64,000 nt of DNA from an uncultured Desulfovibrio sp. (GCA_900553065.1 USBZ01000003.1:11623-75622), one strand, 5' to 3'. Numbered from the stretch's first letter, positions 53,145 to 63,127 are shown. The notes: a model not told the origin generated them from the sequence alone. A program made the numbers and translations.

Positions 53145-54863
53145 ATGCCCCAGATATCAAGACAGGAATATTCCAGCCTGTACGGCCCTACCGTGGGCGA
53201 CAGAATCAGGCTCGGCGACACGGATCTTTATGTGGAAATTGAAAAGGACCTGCGCGGTTACGGCGACGAGGTCATCTACGGCGGCGGCAAGACGCTGCGC
53301 GCCGGCATGGGCGGCGACGCGAAATCCGTGCGCGACAACGGCGTGCTTGATCTCGTCATTACGAACGCCACCATCATCGACGCCGTGCAGGGCGTGATCA
53401 AGGCCGACGTGGGCATCCGCGACGGCCGCATCGTGGGCATCGGCAAGGCGGGCAATCCCGCCGTCATGGACAATGTGGATCCGAATCTCGTGGTGGGCAA
53501 CGCCACGGACGCCATCTCCGGCGAGCATCTCATCCTCACCGCGGGCGGCATCGACGCCCATGTGCATCTGATATGCCCCCAGCAGGCGGAAACCGCCATA
53601 TCCAACGGCATCACCACCTTCTTCGGCGGCGGCATCGGTCCTTCCGACGGCACCAACGGCACCACCATCACGCCCGGCGCGTGGAACATTCACCGCATCA
53701 TGGAAGCGGCCGAGGCGCTTCCCGTGAATCTCGGCATTCTCGGCAAGGGGCATGCCTACAACGAAGATCCCCTGCGCGAGCAGATTGAGGCCGGCGCCTG
53801 CGGCTTCAAGATCCATGAGGACTGGGGCGCCATGCCCGCCATCATCCGTGCGGCCCTTTCCGTGGCCGACAAGATGGACGTGCAGGTCTCCATCCACACC
53901 GATACCCTGAACGAAGCCGGATACGTGGAAGACACCATCGCCGCCATGGAAGGCCGTGTGATCCATACCTTCCACACCGAAGGCGCGGGCGGCGGTCATG
54001 CGCCGGACATCATCCGTGTGGCGGGTCAGTCCAACGTGCTGCCGAGCTCCACCAATCCCACGCTGCCTTTCGGCATCAATTCGCAGGCCGAGCTTTTCGA
54101 CATGATCATGGTCTGCCACAACCTCAACCACAACGTGCCTTCCGACGTGTCCTTCGCCGAGAGCCGCGTGCGTCCGGAAACCATAGCTGCGGAAAACGTG
54201 CTGCACGACATGGGCGCCATTTCCTGCATTGCGAGCGACTCGCAGGCGATGGGGCGCGTGGGCGAAAACTGGATCCGCGCCATACAGACCGCGAGCGCCA
54301 TGAAGGCGGCCCGCGGCAGTCTGCCCGAGGATGCCGCAGGCAACGACAACTTCCGCGTGCTGCGCTATGTGGCCAAGGTGACCATCAACCCGGCCATCAT
54401 TCAGGGCGTGTCTCATCTCATCGGTTCCGTGGAAACGGGCAAGGTGGCCGATCTTGTGCTCTGGCAGCCGCAGTTCTTCGGAGCCAAGCCCTACATGGTC
54501 ATCAAGGGCGGCGCCATCGCCTGGTCCGTCATGGGCGATCCCAACGCCTCGCTTCCCACGCCGCAGCCCGTCATCTACCGGCCCATGTTCGGCTCCACCG
54601 GCAGGTGTCTGCAGTCCACCCGCTACACCTTCACGTCGCAGGCGGCTCTTGAGCGCGGCATCGGCGAAAAGCTCGGGCTGAAGAGCCATGTCGAGGCCGT
54701 GCGGGGCATCCGCAATCTGACCAAGCAGTGCATGGTGCGCAACAATCTTACGCCGCACATCGAGGTCAATCCCGAAACCTTCGCCGTCATGGTGGACGGA
54801 AAGCACGTCACCGTGCCTCCGGCGCAGAAGGTGAGTCTCGGACAGCTGTACTTCTTCAGCTGA
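53145..54863 (+). CDS. ureC: Urease alpha (catalytic) subunit
   Basis: The protein has 572 residues and hydrolyses urea to ammonia and carbamate at a dinuclear nickel site. Ligands by alignment to Klebsiella UreC: His139, His141 ([10 protein letters not shown]), carbamylated Lys222 and His224 (FKIHEDW), His251, His277 and Asp365 (SDSQAMGR). The mobile flap carries Cys324 and His325, but the next residue is Asn326 where many ureases have His (CHNLN instead of CHHL). Length normal. AAGGA precedes the start. Confidence 0.98.
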   Translation: MPQISRQEYSSLYGPTVGDRIRLGDTDLYVEIEKDLRGYGDEVIYGGGKTLRAGMGGDAKSVRDNGVLDLVITNATIIDAVQGVIKADVGIRDGRIVGIGKAGNPAVMDNVDPNLVVGNATDAISGEHLILTAGGIDAHVHLICPQQAETAISNGITTFFGGGIGPSDGTNGTTITPGAWNIHRIMEAAEALPVNLGILGKGHAYNEDPLREQIEAGACGFKIHEDWGAMPAIIRAALSVADKMDVQVSIHTDTLNEAGYVEDTIAAMEGRVIHTFHTEGAGGGHAPDIIRVAGQSNVLPSSTNPTLPFGINSQAELFDMIMVCHNLNHNVPSDVSFAESRVRPETIAAENVLHDMGAISCIASDSQAMGRVGENWIRAIQTASAMKAARGSLPEDAAGNDNFRVLRYVAKVTINPAIIQGVSHLIGSVETGKVADLVLWQPQFFGAKPYMVIKGGAIAWSVMGDPNASLPTPQPVIYRPMFGSTGRCLQSTRYTFTSQAALERGIGEKLGLKSHVEAVRGIRNLTKQCMVRNNLTPHIEVNPETFAVMVDGKHVTVPPAQKVSLGQLYFFS

Positions 54864-54874
54864 GAACGAAAATC

Positions 54875-55546
54875 ATGCGTCATCCGGCCGGAAGAGCGCT
54901 GCAAAACAGCGCGGCCCGTCCGGATGACGCGCGGGCGCCTTGTCGCCTGCAAAACGCTCCGGGGGCGTATGTGGACGTTGTAGAAAAGATATGGGGCAAC
55001 AGGAACGATGCCGTATGGGTGGCCAGACTGCGCGGCGCAGACATCGACTGGCTGGAACTTTCCCAGTGGGATGCGCAGAAAAACCGTCTGCGCAAGACGA
55101 GTCTCGGCGGAAAAAGCGTGGCCGTGGCGCTGGAGCGCGGACAGTTGCTTCACGACGGCGACATTCTGGACTGGGACGAGGAACAGCGCCGGGCCGTGAT
55201 ATGCCGCATCCGGCTCTGTCCGGTGATGGTCGTGAACCTTTCCGGCCTGTCCGCGCTTTCGTCGGAGGAGGCCGTGTCTTCGGCCGTCAGACTGGGCCAT
55301 GCGCTCGGCAATCAGCACTGGCCTGCGGTGGTTCGGGACGGCTTTGTCTATGTGCCCATGACGGCCGATGAAAAGGTGATGAACGCCGTCATGGAAACGC
55401 ACGCCATTGCGGGCATCGGCTGGGAGTTTCTTCCCGGAGAGAGCGTGAGCGGAAGACTTTCCGCAGAAGAGGCGAGACTTCTTTTCGGCGGGGCCGAGGA
55501 GTCCGGACATCACCACCACCATCATCATCACGACCATCATGCGTGA
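54875..55546 (+). CDS. ureE: Urease accessory protein UreE, His-rich nickel donor
   Basis: The protein has 223 residues. N-terminal peptide-binding-like domain (about 40-105), central metal-binding domain with LGHALGNQHWP (conserved His), and a C-terminal tail HHHHHHHHDHH that should bind several nickel ions. It delivers nickel to the UreDFG-apourease complex. The N-terminal 30 residues are unusual and Arg/Ala-rich. The start at 54875 has a weak ribosome binding site. It overlaps the first possible ureF start. Confidence 0.92.
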   Translation: MRHPAGRALQNSAARPDDARAPCRLQNAPGAYVDVVEKIWGNRNDAVWVARLRGADIDWLELSQWDAQKNRLRKTSLGGKSVAVALERGQLLHDGDILDWDEEQRRAVICRIRLCPVMVVNLSGLSALSSEEAVSSAVRLGHALGNQHWPAVVRDGFVYVPMTADEKVMNAVMETHAIAGIGWEFLPGESVSGRLSAEEARLLFGGAEESGHHHHHHHHDHHA

Positions 55547-55566
55547 CGGCGGGACAGGAGGCTGAG

Positions 55567-56331
55567 GTGGACGTTCTTTCTCTGGTCAGACTGATGCAGT
55601 TCGGGGATTCCATGCTTCCCACCGGAGCCTTTGCCTTTTCCAGCGCGCTGGAGGCGGCGGTGCAGACGGGCGTGGTGCACGATACGGACACGCTTCAGCA
55701 GTATGTGGTGTCGGCGCTGCGCCAGTCTTCCACCGGAGATGCCGTGGGACTGGCCTTTGCCGTGCGTGCCCTGTGCATGGATCCGGTAAGCGCGGGCGGG
55801 CAGGTGCGCGAGGGCACGCTCACAAGACTCAGAAACATCGACATAGCCCTGTACCGCCGCAAGCTCCCCGAGGAGTTCCGGGAGATGATGACCAGAACCG
55901 GTCGCAAGCTGACGGAACTGGGACTTTCCATCACGCTCTCGCCGCTTTTGTCGCGCTGGCTGTCGCAGATAGCGTGCGGCAGCACGTCCGGTTCGTATCC
56001 GGTTTCTCTGGCGGTGCTGCTTTCGGCCGCCTCCTTTGCCGGAGCGCCCATCCGGAAGGCGGACGGCACGGAAGAGGAGGCGCTGCTTCAGGAATGTCTC
56101 ACCGTGTACTTCTACGGCGTGGCCGCAGGCATACTGAACGCCTCGCTCCGGCTGATGAGAGTGACGCATCTGGATACGCAGGCCGTTTTGTACAGAAGCT
56201 CCGCCATGTTTGATCGTCTCTGCGCAAAGGCGCTCGATACGCCGCTGGAACGCATGACGGGATACGCGCCCATGACGGAGATCCTTTCCGCGATGCACGC
56301 GCGGGCGCGTGTCCGCCTTTTTATGAGCTGA
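55567..56331 (+). CDS. ureF: Urease accessory protein UreF
   Basis: The protein has 254 residues, an all-helical chaperone that bridges UreD and UreG in apourease activation. LVRLMQFGDSMLPTGAFAFSSALE is the family N-terminus; RLMRVTHLDTQAVLYR and SATHAR-like end follow. The GTG start at 55567 has AGGAGG five bases upstream and was preferred; an in-frame GTG at 55543 overlaps the ureE stop and gives eight more residues. Cytosolic. Confidence 0.93.
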   Translation: MDVLSLVRLMQFGDSMLPTGAFAFSSALEAAVQTGVVHDTDTLQQYVVSALRQSSTGDAVGLAFAVRALCMDPVSAGGQVREGTLTRLRNIDIALYRRKLPEEFREMMTRTGRKLTELGLSITLSPLLSRWLSQIACGSTSGSYPVSLAVLLSAASFAGAPIRKADGTEEEALLQECLTVYFYGVAAGILNASLRLMRVTHLDTQAVLYRSSAMFDRLCAKALDTPLERMTGYAPMTEILSAMHARARVRLFMS

Positions 56332-56346
56332 AGAGGAGAGATCATT

Positions 56347-57039
56347 ATGAAGAAGATAACCCGCATCGGCGTCGGCGGCCCTGTCGGCTCCGGCAAGACC
56401 GCCGTCATCGAGGCCGTGGTGCCCGTGCTCATGCAGCGGGGCATAAGACCGCTCATCGTCACCAACGACGTGGTCACCACCGAGGATGCCCGTCATGTGC
56501 AGCGCGAGCTTTCGCACGTGCTTTCCGCAGACAGAATCGTGGGCGTGGAAACCGGGGCCTGCCCGCATACCGCCATCCGGGAGGATCCCAGCATGAATCT
56601 TGCCGCGGTGGAGGATCTGGAAAGGCGCTTTCCCGACAGCGACGTGGTGTTCATTGAAAGCGGCGGCGACAATCTTACCCTGACCTTCAGTCCGGCGCTC
56701 GCGGACTTCTTCATCTACGTCATCGACGTGGCCGCCGGAGACAAGATTCCCCGCAAGAGCGGGCCGGGCGTGTGTCATTCCGACATTCTGGTCATCAACA
56801 AGGAGGATCTTGCGCCGTATGTGGGAGCGAGCCTCGAGGTGATGGACCGCGATTCCAGACTCATGCGCGGGGACAGGCCCTTTCTGTTCACCAACTGCCT
56901 GACCGGACACAACATCGACACGCTGGCGGACTGGATCATGCGCGACGCGCTGTTCGACATTCCGGAGCGCGAGCCGGTGTGTCTGGCCTCGGAAAGGCCG
57001 GAAGAGGGCGTGCGGCGGGAAGAGGCCGGCCATGAGTGA
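56347..57039 (+). CDS. ureG: Urease accessory GTPase UreG
   Basis: The protein has 230 residues. P-loop [14 protein letters not shown], the nickel-binding CPH motif (GACPHTAIR), [26 protein letters not shown] and [11 protein letters not shown] are conserved. It hydrolyses GTP during nickel insertion. The C-terminal 20 residues are an Arg/Glu-rich extension. AGGAGAG precedes the start; it overlaps ureD by 8 bases. Confidence 0.97.
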   Translation: MKKITRIGVGGPVGSGKTAVIEAVVPVLMQRGIRPLIVTNDVVTTEDARHVQRELSHVLSADRIVGVETGACPHTAIREDPSMNLAAVEDLERRFPDSDVVFIESGGDNLTLTFSPALADFFIYVIDVAAGDKIPRKSGPGVCHSDILVINKEDLAPYVGASLEVMDRDSRLMRGDRPFLFTNCLTGHNIDTLADWIMRDALFDIPEREPVCLASERPEEGVRREEAGHE

Positions 57040-58036
57040 GCGTGCTCCGGGCAGAGAGAAGAGAAGGGAGTGCGCCGTGCCGGACTGTTCCAGCTTTCAG
57101 GCCGCGAGGCAGGCCATGATCAGGCTGGATCAGGAGGCCGTGGAACTTGATCCCTACCGCGACGAGCCGCCGCAGATGAAAAGCGCCGCCGTGGGCAAGA
57201 CGGGCTATCTTCGGCTCGACTTTCGTCGCGACGAGGGAAGCGGACGCACCGTGCTGGCCGATCTGGACAGACGTGTGCCGCTTCTGGCGCAGAAGGCGCT
57301 GTACTGGGAGGAGTCGCAGCCGGACATGGCCTGCGTGATCACCATATCGGCCACGGGCTGCGTGGTGCAGGGCGACCGCATGGCGCTCGACATCCGGGCG
57401 GAGGAGGGCGCGCACGCGCTTGTGACCACCCAGAGCGCCACCAAGGTGCACGTCATGGAGCACAACCACGCCTTTCAGCTGCAGCGTTTCCGTCTGGAAG
57501 GAAACAGCTGGCTTGAGTATGTGCCGGATCCTGTCATTCTGCACCGCCATGCCCGGTTCATGCAGGACACCTGGGTGACGCTGCCGGAATCGGCCTGCTT
57601 TCTCTACGGCGAGATTCTCATGCCGGGCCGCCGCTGGCATCACGAGGAGGAGCAGTTCGGCTTTGATCTCTATTCTGCGGGCTTTCATGTCTGCCGGAAG
57701 GACGGCGAGACGCCGCTTTTCGAGGAGCGGCTCGTGCTGGAGCCGGATGAGGAGAATTTCTGCAGCGCGGGCGTGATGAACGGCTTCGAGGTGTTCGGCA
57801 GCATGTTTGCTCTGGTGCCGGAGCCTCTGGCGGCGCAGATCGGCGAGGCCGTGGGCTGCGCCGTGACCCGGGATCTGGCCTGGGGCGTGCTGAAGCTGCC
57901 CGAAGGAGCGGGGCTGGCGCTGCGGGTGCTGGGGCACAGCGTGGAGTCCGTACGGCAGAAAACGCGGGAGTTTCATTCGCTGGTCAGGGAAAAGGGTCTG
58001 GGAAGGCCTCTTCCGCCGGACTTTCTCTGGCGGTGA
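57032..58036 (+). CDS. ureD: Urease accessory protein UreD
   Basis: The protein has 334 residues, a beta-rich scaffold that binds apourease and Ure[39 protein letters not shown] and [10 protein letters not shown] are conserved. The first 70 residues are an extra charged N-terminus that family members often lack, so the true start may be a later Met. It overlaps ureG by 8 bases. Gene order ureABCEFGD is intact. Confidence 0.93.
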   Translation: MSERAPGREKRRECAVPDCSSFQAARQAMIRLDQEAVELDPYRDEPPQMKSAAVGKTGYLRLDFRRDEGSGRTVLADLDRRVPLLAQKALYWEESQPDMACVITISATGCVVQGDRMALDIRAEEGAHALVTTQSATKVHVMEHNHAFQLQRFRLEGNSWLEYVPDPVILHRHARFMQDTWVTLPESACFLYGEILMPGRRWHHEEEQFGFDLYSAGFHVCRKDGETPLFEERLVLEPDEENFCSAGVMNGFEVFGSMFALVPEPLAAQIGEAVGCAVTRDLAWGVLKLPEGAGLALRVLGHSVESVRQKTREFHSLVREKGLGRPLPPDFLWR

Positions 58037-58065
58037 CGGGCGTTGCGACAGAAGAGGAGATGATG

Positions 58066-59064
58066 ATGGTATCAACTGGATGCGGCGGCAACGGACGGGC
58101 CTGCTGCCCTGTTTCTTATGCGATAAAGGTGCTTCTGCGCGGAGCCGGGCAGGTGATGTTTCAGAATTCCGCGTGGACGGGCCTGCTGTTTCTCTGCGGC
58201 ATTGCCTGGGGCGCCTGGTACGAAGGCAGAATGGATGTGGCGGCAGGCGCGCTTGTCGGCCTGTGCGCGGGAACGCTGGCGGCCTGCCTGCTCGGCGCGC
58301 CGCGCGAGGAAATCGAGGAAGGACTGCACGGCTACAACGGCATTCTTGTGGGATGCGCGCTGCCCGTGTTTCTGGACTCCGGAGCGCTGTGCTGGATCAT
58401 GATCGTGGCGGGCGCGTTCTTTTCCACCGTTATCATGATGGCGGTGTCCCGGGTTTTCCGTTCCTGGAAGGTGTCGGCCATGACCGGACCGTTCGTGTTC
58501 ACCACCTGGTTCATTCTGCTGGCTTCCTACAGTTTTTCCGGCTTCAGCGCCTCCGCGCTTCCGCATCCCGCGCTGCCTTCTCCCCAGCCGGACATGCTTT
58601 CCTTTTCCGGGGCGGTCATGTTCCTTCATGCGTCGCTTGCCGGCGTGTCTCAGGTTTTTCTCATTGATAACGCCGTGACGGGCGCGCTCTTTCTTGCCGG
58701 ACTGGCCGCCGGTTCCCTTTCCGCGGCGCTGTACGGCTGGGCGGGATCGCTCATCGCCATGACGGCGGCGCTTCTCTTCGGCGCCGACAGCGCGCAGGTG
58801 CACGCCGGTCTGTATCAGTTCAGCGCCGTGCTTACGGCCGTAGGCATAGGCACGACATTTTATCATCCGGGCTGGCGGGTGGCCCTCTACACCTTTCTGG
58901 CCACGATATTCACCGTGGTGGCGCAGGGCGCGCTCAATGCCGCGCTGGCGCCGCTCGGCATTCCCACGCTTACCTTTCCTTTCGTCATTGCCGCGTGGTT
59001 CTTCCTGCTTCCGCATGTCGCGCTTGAGCCGGAAGACCGCGCAGCTTCCCAACCTTCAGCCTGA
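58066..59064 (+). CDS. Urea channel, UT family
   Basis: The protein has 332 residues, an inner-membrane urea channel of two homologous halves. Half 1: NSAWTGLLFLCG and GYNGILVGCALP; half 2: DNAVTGALFLAG and GLYQFSAVLTAVGIG. These are the signature UT blocks, and the crystallised dvUT from Desulfovibrio vulgaris is a member. The first of three tandem ATG codons lies at 58060; 58066 was chosen because of GAGGAG at 58054-58059. It is directly after ureD, so urea uptake and hydrolysis are co-expressed. Confidence 0.95.
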   Translation: MVSTGCGGNGRACCPVSYAIKVLLRGAGQVMFQNSAWTGLLFLCGIAWGAWYEGRMDVAAGALVGLCAGTLAACLLGAPREEIEEGLHGYNGILVGCALPVFLDSGALCWIMIVAGAFFSTVIMMAVSRVFRSWKVSAMTGPFVFTTWFILLASYSFSGFSASALPHPALPSPQPDMLSFSGAVMFLHASLAGVSQVFLIDNAVTGALFLAGLAAGSLSAALYGWAGSLIAMTAALLFGADSAQVHAGLYQFSAVLTAVGIGTTFYHPGWRVALYTFLATIFTVVAQGALNAALAPLGIPTLTFPFVIAAWFFLLPHVALEPEDRAASQPSA

Positions 59065-59076
59065 CGGGAGTCTGTT

Positions 59077-60291
59077 ATGTACACCGTGGATTCCGGGGAT
59101 ACCGCCTTCATTCTGTTCTGTACGGCGCTGGTCTGCCTCATGACGCCCGGACTCGCCTTCTTCTACGGCGGTCTCGTGCGTCGCAAGAACGTGCTCACCA
59201 TCATGATGCAGAGCTTCATTTCCATGGGCGTCATTGCCGTCATCTGGATTTTCGGAGGCTTCAGCCTTGCCTTCGGGCCGGATATCGGCGGCGTCATCGG
59301 AGACATCACCTACCATTTCGGTCTGGACAAGGTCGGCGCCGCGCCGAGTCCCGACTACGCCGTCACCGTGCCGTTCCTGCTCTTTTTCGCCTATCAGCTC
59401 ATGTTCGCCATCATCACGCCCGCGCTCATTACCGGCGCGTTCGCCGGAAGATTCAACTTCCGCGGCTATCTTCAGTTCCTGGTCTTGTGGATGATCGTCG
59501 TGTACATCCCGGTCTGCCACTGGATATGGGGCGGCGGCTTTCTGGCCCGGCTCGGCGTGATGGATTTTGCGGGCGGCATCGTGGTGCACGTGAACGCCGG
59601 TTTTGCGGCGCTCGCCACCGTGCTTTTCCTGGGCCCCCGGGATGACGTTGCTCCCGGCGCGCATCCGGAACCCAACAATCTGCCCCTCGTGGCCGTGGGC
59701 GCGGGCCTTCTGTGGTTCGGCTGGTTCGGCTTCAATGCCGGCGGAGCCTATGCCGGAGACGGACTGGCGGCCTATGCCTTCACCAACACCACCATTGCCG
59801 GATCCATCGCCATGCTCGTGTGGATGTTCCTCGACTGGCACGGCGCAAAGCGTCCGTCCTTCTCCGGCGTTCTTGTGGGCGCCGTGGCGGGCCTTGCCAC
59901 CATCACGCCCTGTGCGGGCTATGTTCCGCCGTGGGCGGCCATCGTCATCGGCGCCGCGGGCGCGGTGGTCTGCTACTATGCCAAGTGCGTGCAGGCCAGA
60001 CTGCATTTCGACGACGCGCTTGAAGTCTGGCGCGCCCACGGCATGGGCGGCGTGACCGGAGCGCTGCTTGTGGGCGTGTTCGCTTCCGCCGCCATCAATC
60101 ACGTTCAGGCCGGAGTGGAGCAGTTCTTCCTGCAGCTTCTGGGCATCGTGGTGGTGGCCGTGTGGTCGTTCGGCGCAACATGGTTCATTCTCCGCTTCAT
60201 CAGCCGTTTCGGTCCCATCCGCGTAAGCTACGAGCAGGAACTGGAAGGGCTGGACGAGGCTCTGCACGGCGAATCGGCCTACCGCCTGTAG
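59077..60291 (+). CDS. amtB: Ammonium transporter
   Basis: The protein has 404 residues and 11 expected membrane helices. MTPGLAFFYGGLVRRKNVL, PVCHWIWGGGFL, and the twin histidines in VVHVNAG and RAHGMGG (the conduction pore) are conserved. No cleavable signal peptide is obvious. No glnK lies next to it, which is unusual for amtB; here it is linked to urease. It could recover ammonium leaking from urea hydrolysis. GGGAG precedes the start. Confidence 0.95.
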   Translation: MYTVDSGDTAFILFCTALVCLMTPGLAFFYGGLVRRKNVLTIMMQSFISMGVIAVIWIFGGFSLAFGPDIGGVIGDITYHFGLDKVGAAPSPDYAVTVPFLLFFAYQLMFAIITPALITGAFAGRFNFRGYLQFLVLWMIVVYIPVCHWIWGGGFLARLGVMDFAGGIVVHVNAGFAALATVLFLGPRDDVAPGAHPEPNNLPLVAVGAGLLWFGWFGFNAGGAYAGDGLAAYAFTNTTIAGSIAMLVWMFLDWHGAKRPSFSGVLVGAVAGLATITPCAGYVPPWAAIVIGAAGAVVCYYAKCVQARLHFDDALEVWRAHGMGGVTGALLVGVFASAAINHVQAGVEQFFLQLLGIVVVAVWSFGATWFILRFISRFGPIRVSYEQELEGLDEALHGESAYRL

Positions 60292-60344
60292 AAAAGAGGA
60301 GAAGCGCGGGCAATCGGGCCTTTGCTTCAGAAAACGGCGTTTTT

Positions 60345-60377
60345 GATCCGGGCGCGGGAACTTCCCGCGTCCGGATC
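60345..60377 (+). terminator. Hairpin after amtB
   Basis: GATCCGG...GGAA (60345-60360) pairs with 60362-60377 along about 14 bp with one G-T pair. No T run follows, so it may be mRNA-stabilising rather than terminating. Confidence 0.5.
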
Positions 60378-60515
60378 TTCGGAAGGACGCGGCTTTCTGA
60401 GGGCGTTTTTCCGAATTGGGGGAGCGGTATATTAAAAGGTTCTTTTCCGGTCGGCGGCGGAACGGCATTGACAGGACGAAGCAAATTCCGGATCCTCTGC
60501 CGCGGGAGTGAGACT

Positions 60516-60875
60516 ATGCATTCTATCATGTTCATTGCCGCGGGCGGCGCTCTGGGAGCGTTGGGCCGCTATCTGACGGGCATGCTTGCCTCGGCCGTGT
60601 TCGGCCCGTCTTTTCCGATGGGTACGCTCATCGTCAATGTCGTCGGCTGCTTCGTCATCGGAAGCGTGTACGCCGTGCAGCCTTCCGGATTTCTGTCTGA
60701 GTTCGTGCTTCAGGGCTTCTGCGGAGCGCTGACCACCTTCTCCACGTTTTCGCTGGACAGCTTCCGTCTGTTTCAGCAGGGGTATGCGGGAAAGGCCACG
60801 GCCAACATTCTTCTGAACATGGTGCTCGGTCTGGCGGCTGCTGCGGCGGGGCTTACGTTGTTTCATCAGGCATAG
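60516..60875 (+). CDS. crcB: Fluoride channel CrcB/Fluc, first copy
   Basis: The protein has 119 residues and four membrane helices. GALGALGRYLTG, NVVGCFVIGS and GALTTFSTFSLD are Fluc landmarks (the TTFSTF helix break binds the central sodium). Exports fluoride as a dual-topology dimer. A second copy follows after 53 bases. GGGAG precedes the start. I could not find a fluoride riboswitch consensus upstream. Confidence 0.95.
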   Translation: MHSIMFIAAGGALGALGRYLTGMLASAVFGPSFPMGTLIVNVVGCFVIGSVYAVQPSGFLSEFVLQGFCGALTTFSTFSLDSFRLFQQGYAGKATANILLNMVLGLAAAAAGLTLFHQA

Positions 60876-60928
60876 CGGGAAAGGCGCGTTCGGAATCCGT
60901 TTCCGGGGCGCCGCAGAGAGGCGGACAC

Positions 60929-61330
60929 ATGAGACAGTTTACAAAGCAGGTCATGGCGGTGATGAGCGGCGGTGCGCTCGGCGCGGTATGCCGCGTGGAG
61001 ATGAGCCGGCTCATCATGAGCGGCACGGGTGGCGCGTTTCCTTTCGGCATTCTGTTCGTCAACATGATCGGCTCCTTTCTTCTCGGACTTCTCCTGGGCG
61101 CGGCCTCCCGTACAAAACACGGCTATCCCACGGTCACGGCCTTTCTGGCTACGGGCTTTTTCGGGGGCTTCACCACTTTTTCCTCCTTCGGTCTCGATAC
61201 GGTGCTGCTCTGGAAGGCGGACCATGTCGTATCTGCCCTTCTCAATGTCGGCCTGAACGCGGGACTCTGCATGGCTCTTGCGGGACTCGGCTGGAAAATG
61301 GCGGCGCCCCGGCCGGGAGCGCGTGCGTGA
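60929..61330 (+). CDS. crcB: Fluoride channel CrcB/Fluc, second copy
   Basis: The protein has 133 residues and four helices: GALGAVCRVEMS, NMIGSFLLGLLL, GGFTTFSSFGLD. The usual GR at the start of the first helix is CR here. It differs from the first copy throughout, so the two may form the asymmetric heterodimer known from paired crcB genes. It overlaps the GIY-YIG gene by four bases. Confidence 0.94.
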   Translation: MRQFTKQVMAVMSGGALGAVCRVEMSRLIMSGTGGAFPFGILFVNMIGSFLLGLLLGAASRTKHGYPTVTAFLATGFFGGFTTFSSFGLDTVLLWKADHVVSALLNVGLNAGLCMALAGLGWKMAAPRPGARA

Positions 61331-61599
61331 ACTTCTGGAGCGTGTATCTTCTTCTCTGCTCCGACGGCACGCTCTACTGCGGCGTGACCACGGACGTGGA
61401 GCGGCGACTTTCCATGCACAACGGCCTTTTGCCCGGCGGCGCGAAGTACACGAGAGGAAGAAGACCGGTACGCCTTCTGGTCAGCGTCGGCGGCATGGAC
61501 AGAGGCGAGGCGCTCAGGCTGGAGCGCGCAGTAAAAAAGCTCCCCCGAGCAGAAAAGCTTCCGGCGCTCACGGCGCTGCAGAAAGGGATGGCATCATGA
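61327..61599 (+). CDS. GIY-YIG domain protein (YhbQ-like)
   Basis: The protein has 90 residues: VYLLLCSDGTLYCGVTTDVERRL matches GIY-YIG (here VYL and YCG), followed by HN, then GAKYTRGRRPV, as in UPF0213/YhbQ small nucleases. It starts at GTG (61327), overlapping the crcB stop, with GGGAG upstream. Cytosolic; probably acts on nucleic acid, biological role unclear. Confidence 0.85.
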   Translation: MNFWSVYLLLCSDGTLYCGVTTDVERRLSMHNGLLPGGAKYTRGRRPVRLLVSVGGMDRGEALRLERAVKKLPRAEKLPALTALQKGMAS

Positions 61600-61778
61600 C
61601 GAAGCCTCTTCCACCGGAAGGGGCATTTTTTGTGCCGGGCAGGCCTGCCGTTCCCGCCCCTGCTGCGGAAAGACTTCCGCACTTGACCGCAAAGTCACGC
61701 GGGAATATGCTCGTTCCTCCCTCGGCCAGCCTGAAAACGGCGGCCCAGAACTCTATTCAAGGGTGTCAAAATGCGTAA
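61596..61778 (+). CDS. Possible short coupled ORF before tolB
   Basis: A frame of 60 residues starts at an ATG overlapping the previous stop (ATGA) and ends 8 bases inside tolB. It is Pro/Ala-rich with no domain I know. The overlaps favour translation, but composition does not; it could be chance. Confidence 0.25.
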   Translation: MTKPLPPEGAFFVPGRPAVPAPAAERLPHLTAKSRGNMLVPPSASLKTAAQNSIQGCQNA

Positions 61779-63087
61779 GTTCATTCAACTATTTCATAGC
61801 TCCGCTGCCGTTCTGCTTCTTTTGCTTCTGGTGACGGTTCTGCCCTGTCGCGCCGCGACCATGGTGGACATCTACGGTCCCGGTCAGAATCAGATCAATC
61901 TGGCCATGGCCGCTCCTCTTACGGCTCCCAATCAGCGCGCCACGGCGCTCGGCGCCGAGCTGAACGATGCCATCAATACCAACTTGAACTTCCTGCCCTT
62001 CATGAGGCTCACCTCGCCTGCCGCCGTGCTCGGCGGTACGGTGCTCTCGGCCTGGCAGGGCGCGCAGGTGGACTTCCGCCGCTTCCAGATCGCCGGAGCC
62101 GACCTTCTCGTCACGGCCCACTGGCCTTCCGGCGACAGGGAAAACAGCACGGTGGAGCTTCGCGTCTTTGAAACCTATTCCGGCAAGTTCGTGTTCGGCA
62201 ACGCCTATTCCGGCGTGACCCATGCCGAAGTGCCCAATGTCGCCGACCGCTTCTGCGACGATCTCATGGAAGCCCTGACCGGCGCCCGCGGCTTCTTCAG
62301 CAGCTCTCTGGCCTTCGTGAAGGGCAACGGCAAGAAGCGCGACGTGTGGGTCGTGCGCGCCACCGGTCGCGATCTGCGACAGGTCACCAACATTCCCGGT
62401 TCGGCCATGTCTCCCTCGTGGTCTCCCGACGGCCGTTACGTCGTGTTCAGCCACCTCGACGACAGCACGCATGCCCTCGGCATCTGGGACCGCATGAACA
62501 ATACCGTGAAGCGTGTGCGCTTCCCCGGCAACACCGTCATCGGTCCGTGCTTTTTGCCCGACAACCGCGTGGCCGTGAGCCTTTCCACCGGGCATTATCC
62601 CGACATCTTCCTGTTGAACCGACAGTTCCAGCGTGAACGTCCTCTGGAACAGAGCTCCGCCATCAACGTGTCGCCTTCCTTCGACGCCACGGGCACGAAG
62701 ATGGCCTTCACCTCCAGCCGTCTCGGCAGCCCGCAGGTGTTCCTGAAGGACTTCACCACGGGTACCGTGACCCGCGTGAGCATGGACGGTTCCTACAATT
62801 CCGAGCCCTGCATCAGTCCTGACGGCACGCTCATCGCCTATACCAAGGCCACGCCGTCCGGCTTCCGTATTTTCGTTCACGACATGGTGACCGGCTACGA
62901 GCAGCAGATTTCCTTCGGTCCCGGCAGAGATGAGCAGCCTGCCTTTGCTCCGGACAGCTACTTCGTTGCCTTCACCTCCACCAGAAGCGGCACGTCGCAG
63001 ATCTATCTGACCACGCGTCATGGCGGCGAGGCAAAGCATGTGCCCACGGGGCCGGGAAATGCCTCCTTCCCGAGCTGGGGAAAGTAA
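61771..63087 (+). CDS. tolB: Tol-Pal system protein TolB
   Basis: The protein has 438 residues: Sec signal (cleavage near residue 29), N-terminal domain that binds TolA, and a six-bladed beta-propeller with repeated SPSWSPDGRYVVFS-type blades (MSPSWSPDG, VSPSFDATGT, SEPCISPDGT, EQPAFAPDS, ASFPSWGK). It is periplasmic and binds Pal. AAGGGTG precedes the start. tolQ, tolR and tolA are not in the window; the upstream genes are crcB and GIY-YIG. Confidence 0.96.
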   Translation: MRKFIQLFHSSAAVLLLLLLVTVLPCRAATMVDIYGPGQNQINLAMAAPLTAPNQRATALGAELNDAINTNLNFLPFMRLTSPAAVLGGTVLSAWQGAQVDFRRFQIAGADLLVTAHWPSGDRENSTVELRVFETYSGKFVFGNAYSGVTHAEVPNVADRFCDDLMEALTGARGFFSSSLAFVKGNGKKRDVWVVRATGRDLRQVTNIPGSAMSPSWSPDGRYVVFSHLDDSTHALGIWDRMNNTVKRVRFPGNTVIGPCFLPDNRVAVSLSTGHYPDIFLLNRQFQRERPLEQSSAINVSPSFDATGTKMAFTSSRLGSPQVFLKDFTTGTVTRVSMDGSYNSEPCISPDGTLIAYTKATPSGFRIFVHDMVTGYEQQISFGPGRDEQPAFAPDSYFVAFTSTRSGTSQIYLTTRHGGEAKHVPTGPGNASFPSWGK

Positions 63088-63127
63088 AATAATTTAAATT
63101 TCCTGGCGAAATCACCCCTGCGTGAGC

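Noticed and set aside
60292..60515. Fluoride riboswitch upstream of crcB
   Set aside because: I could not find the conserved GGNGATGG / CGCC core or the pseudoknot partners; only a plain hairpin is visible.
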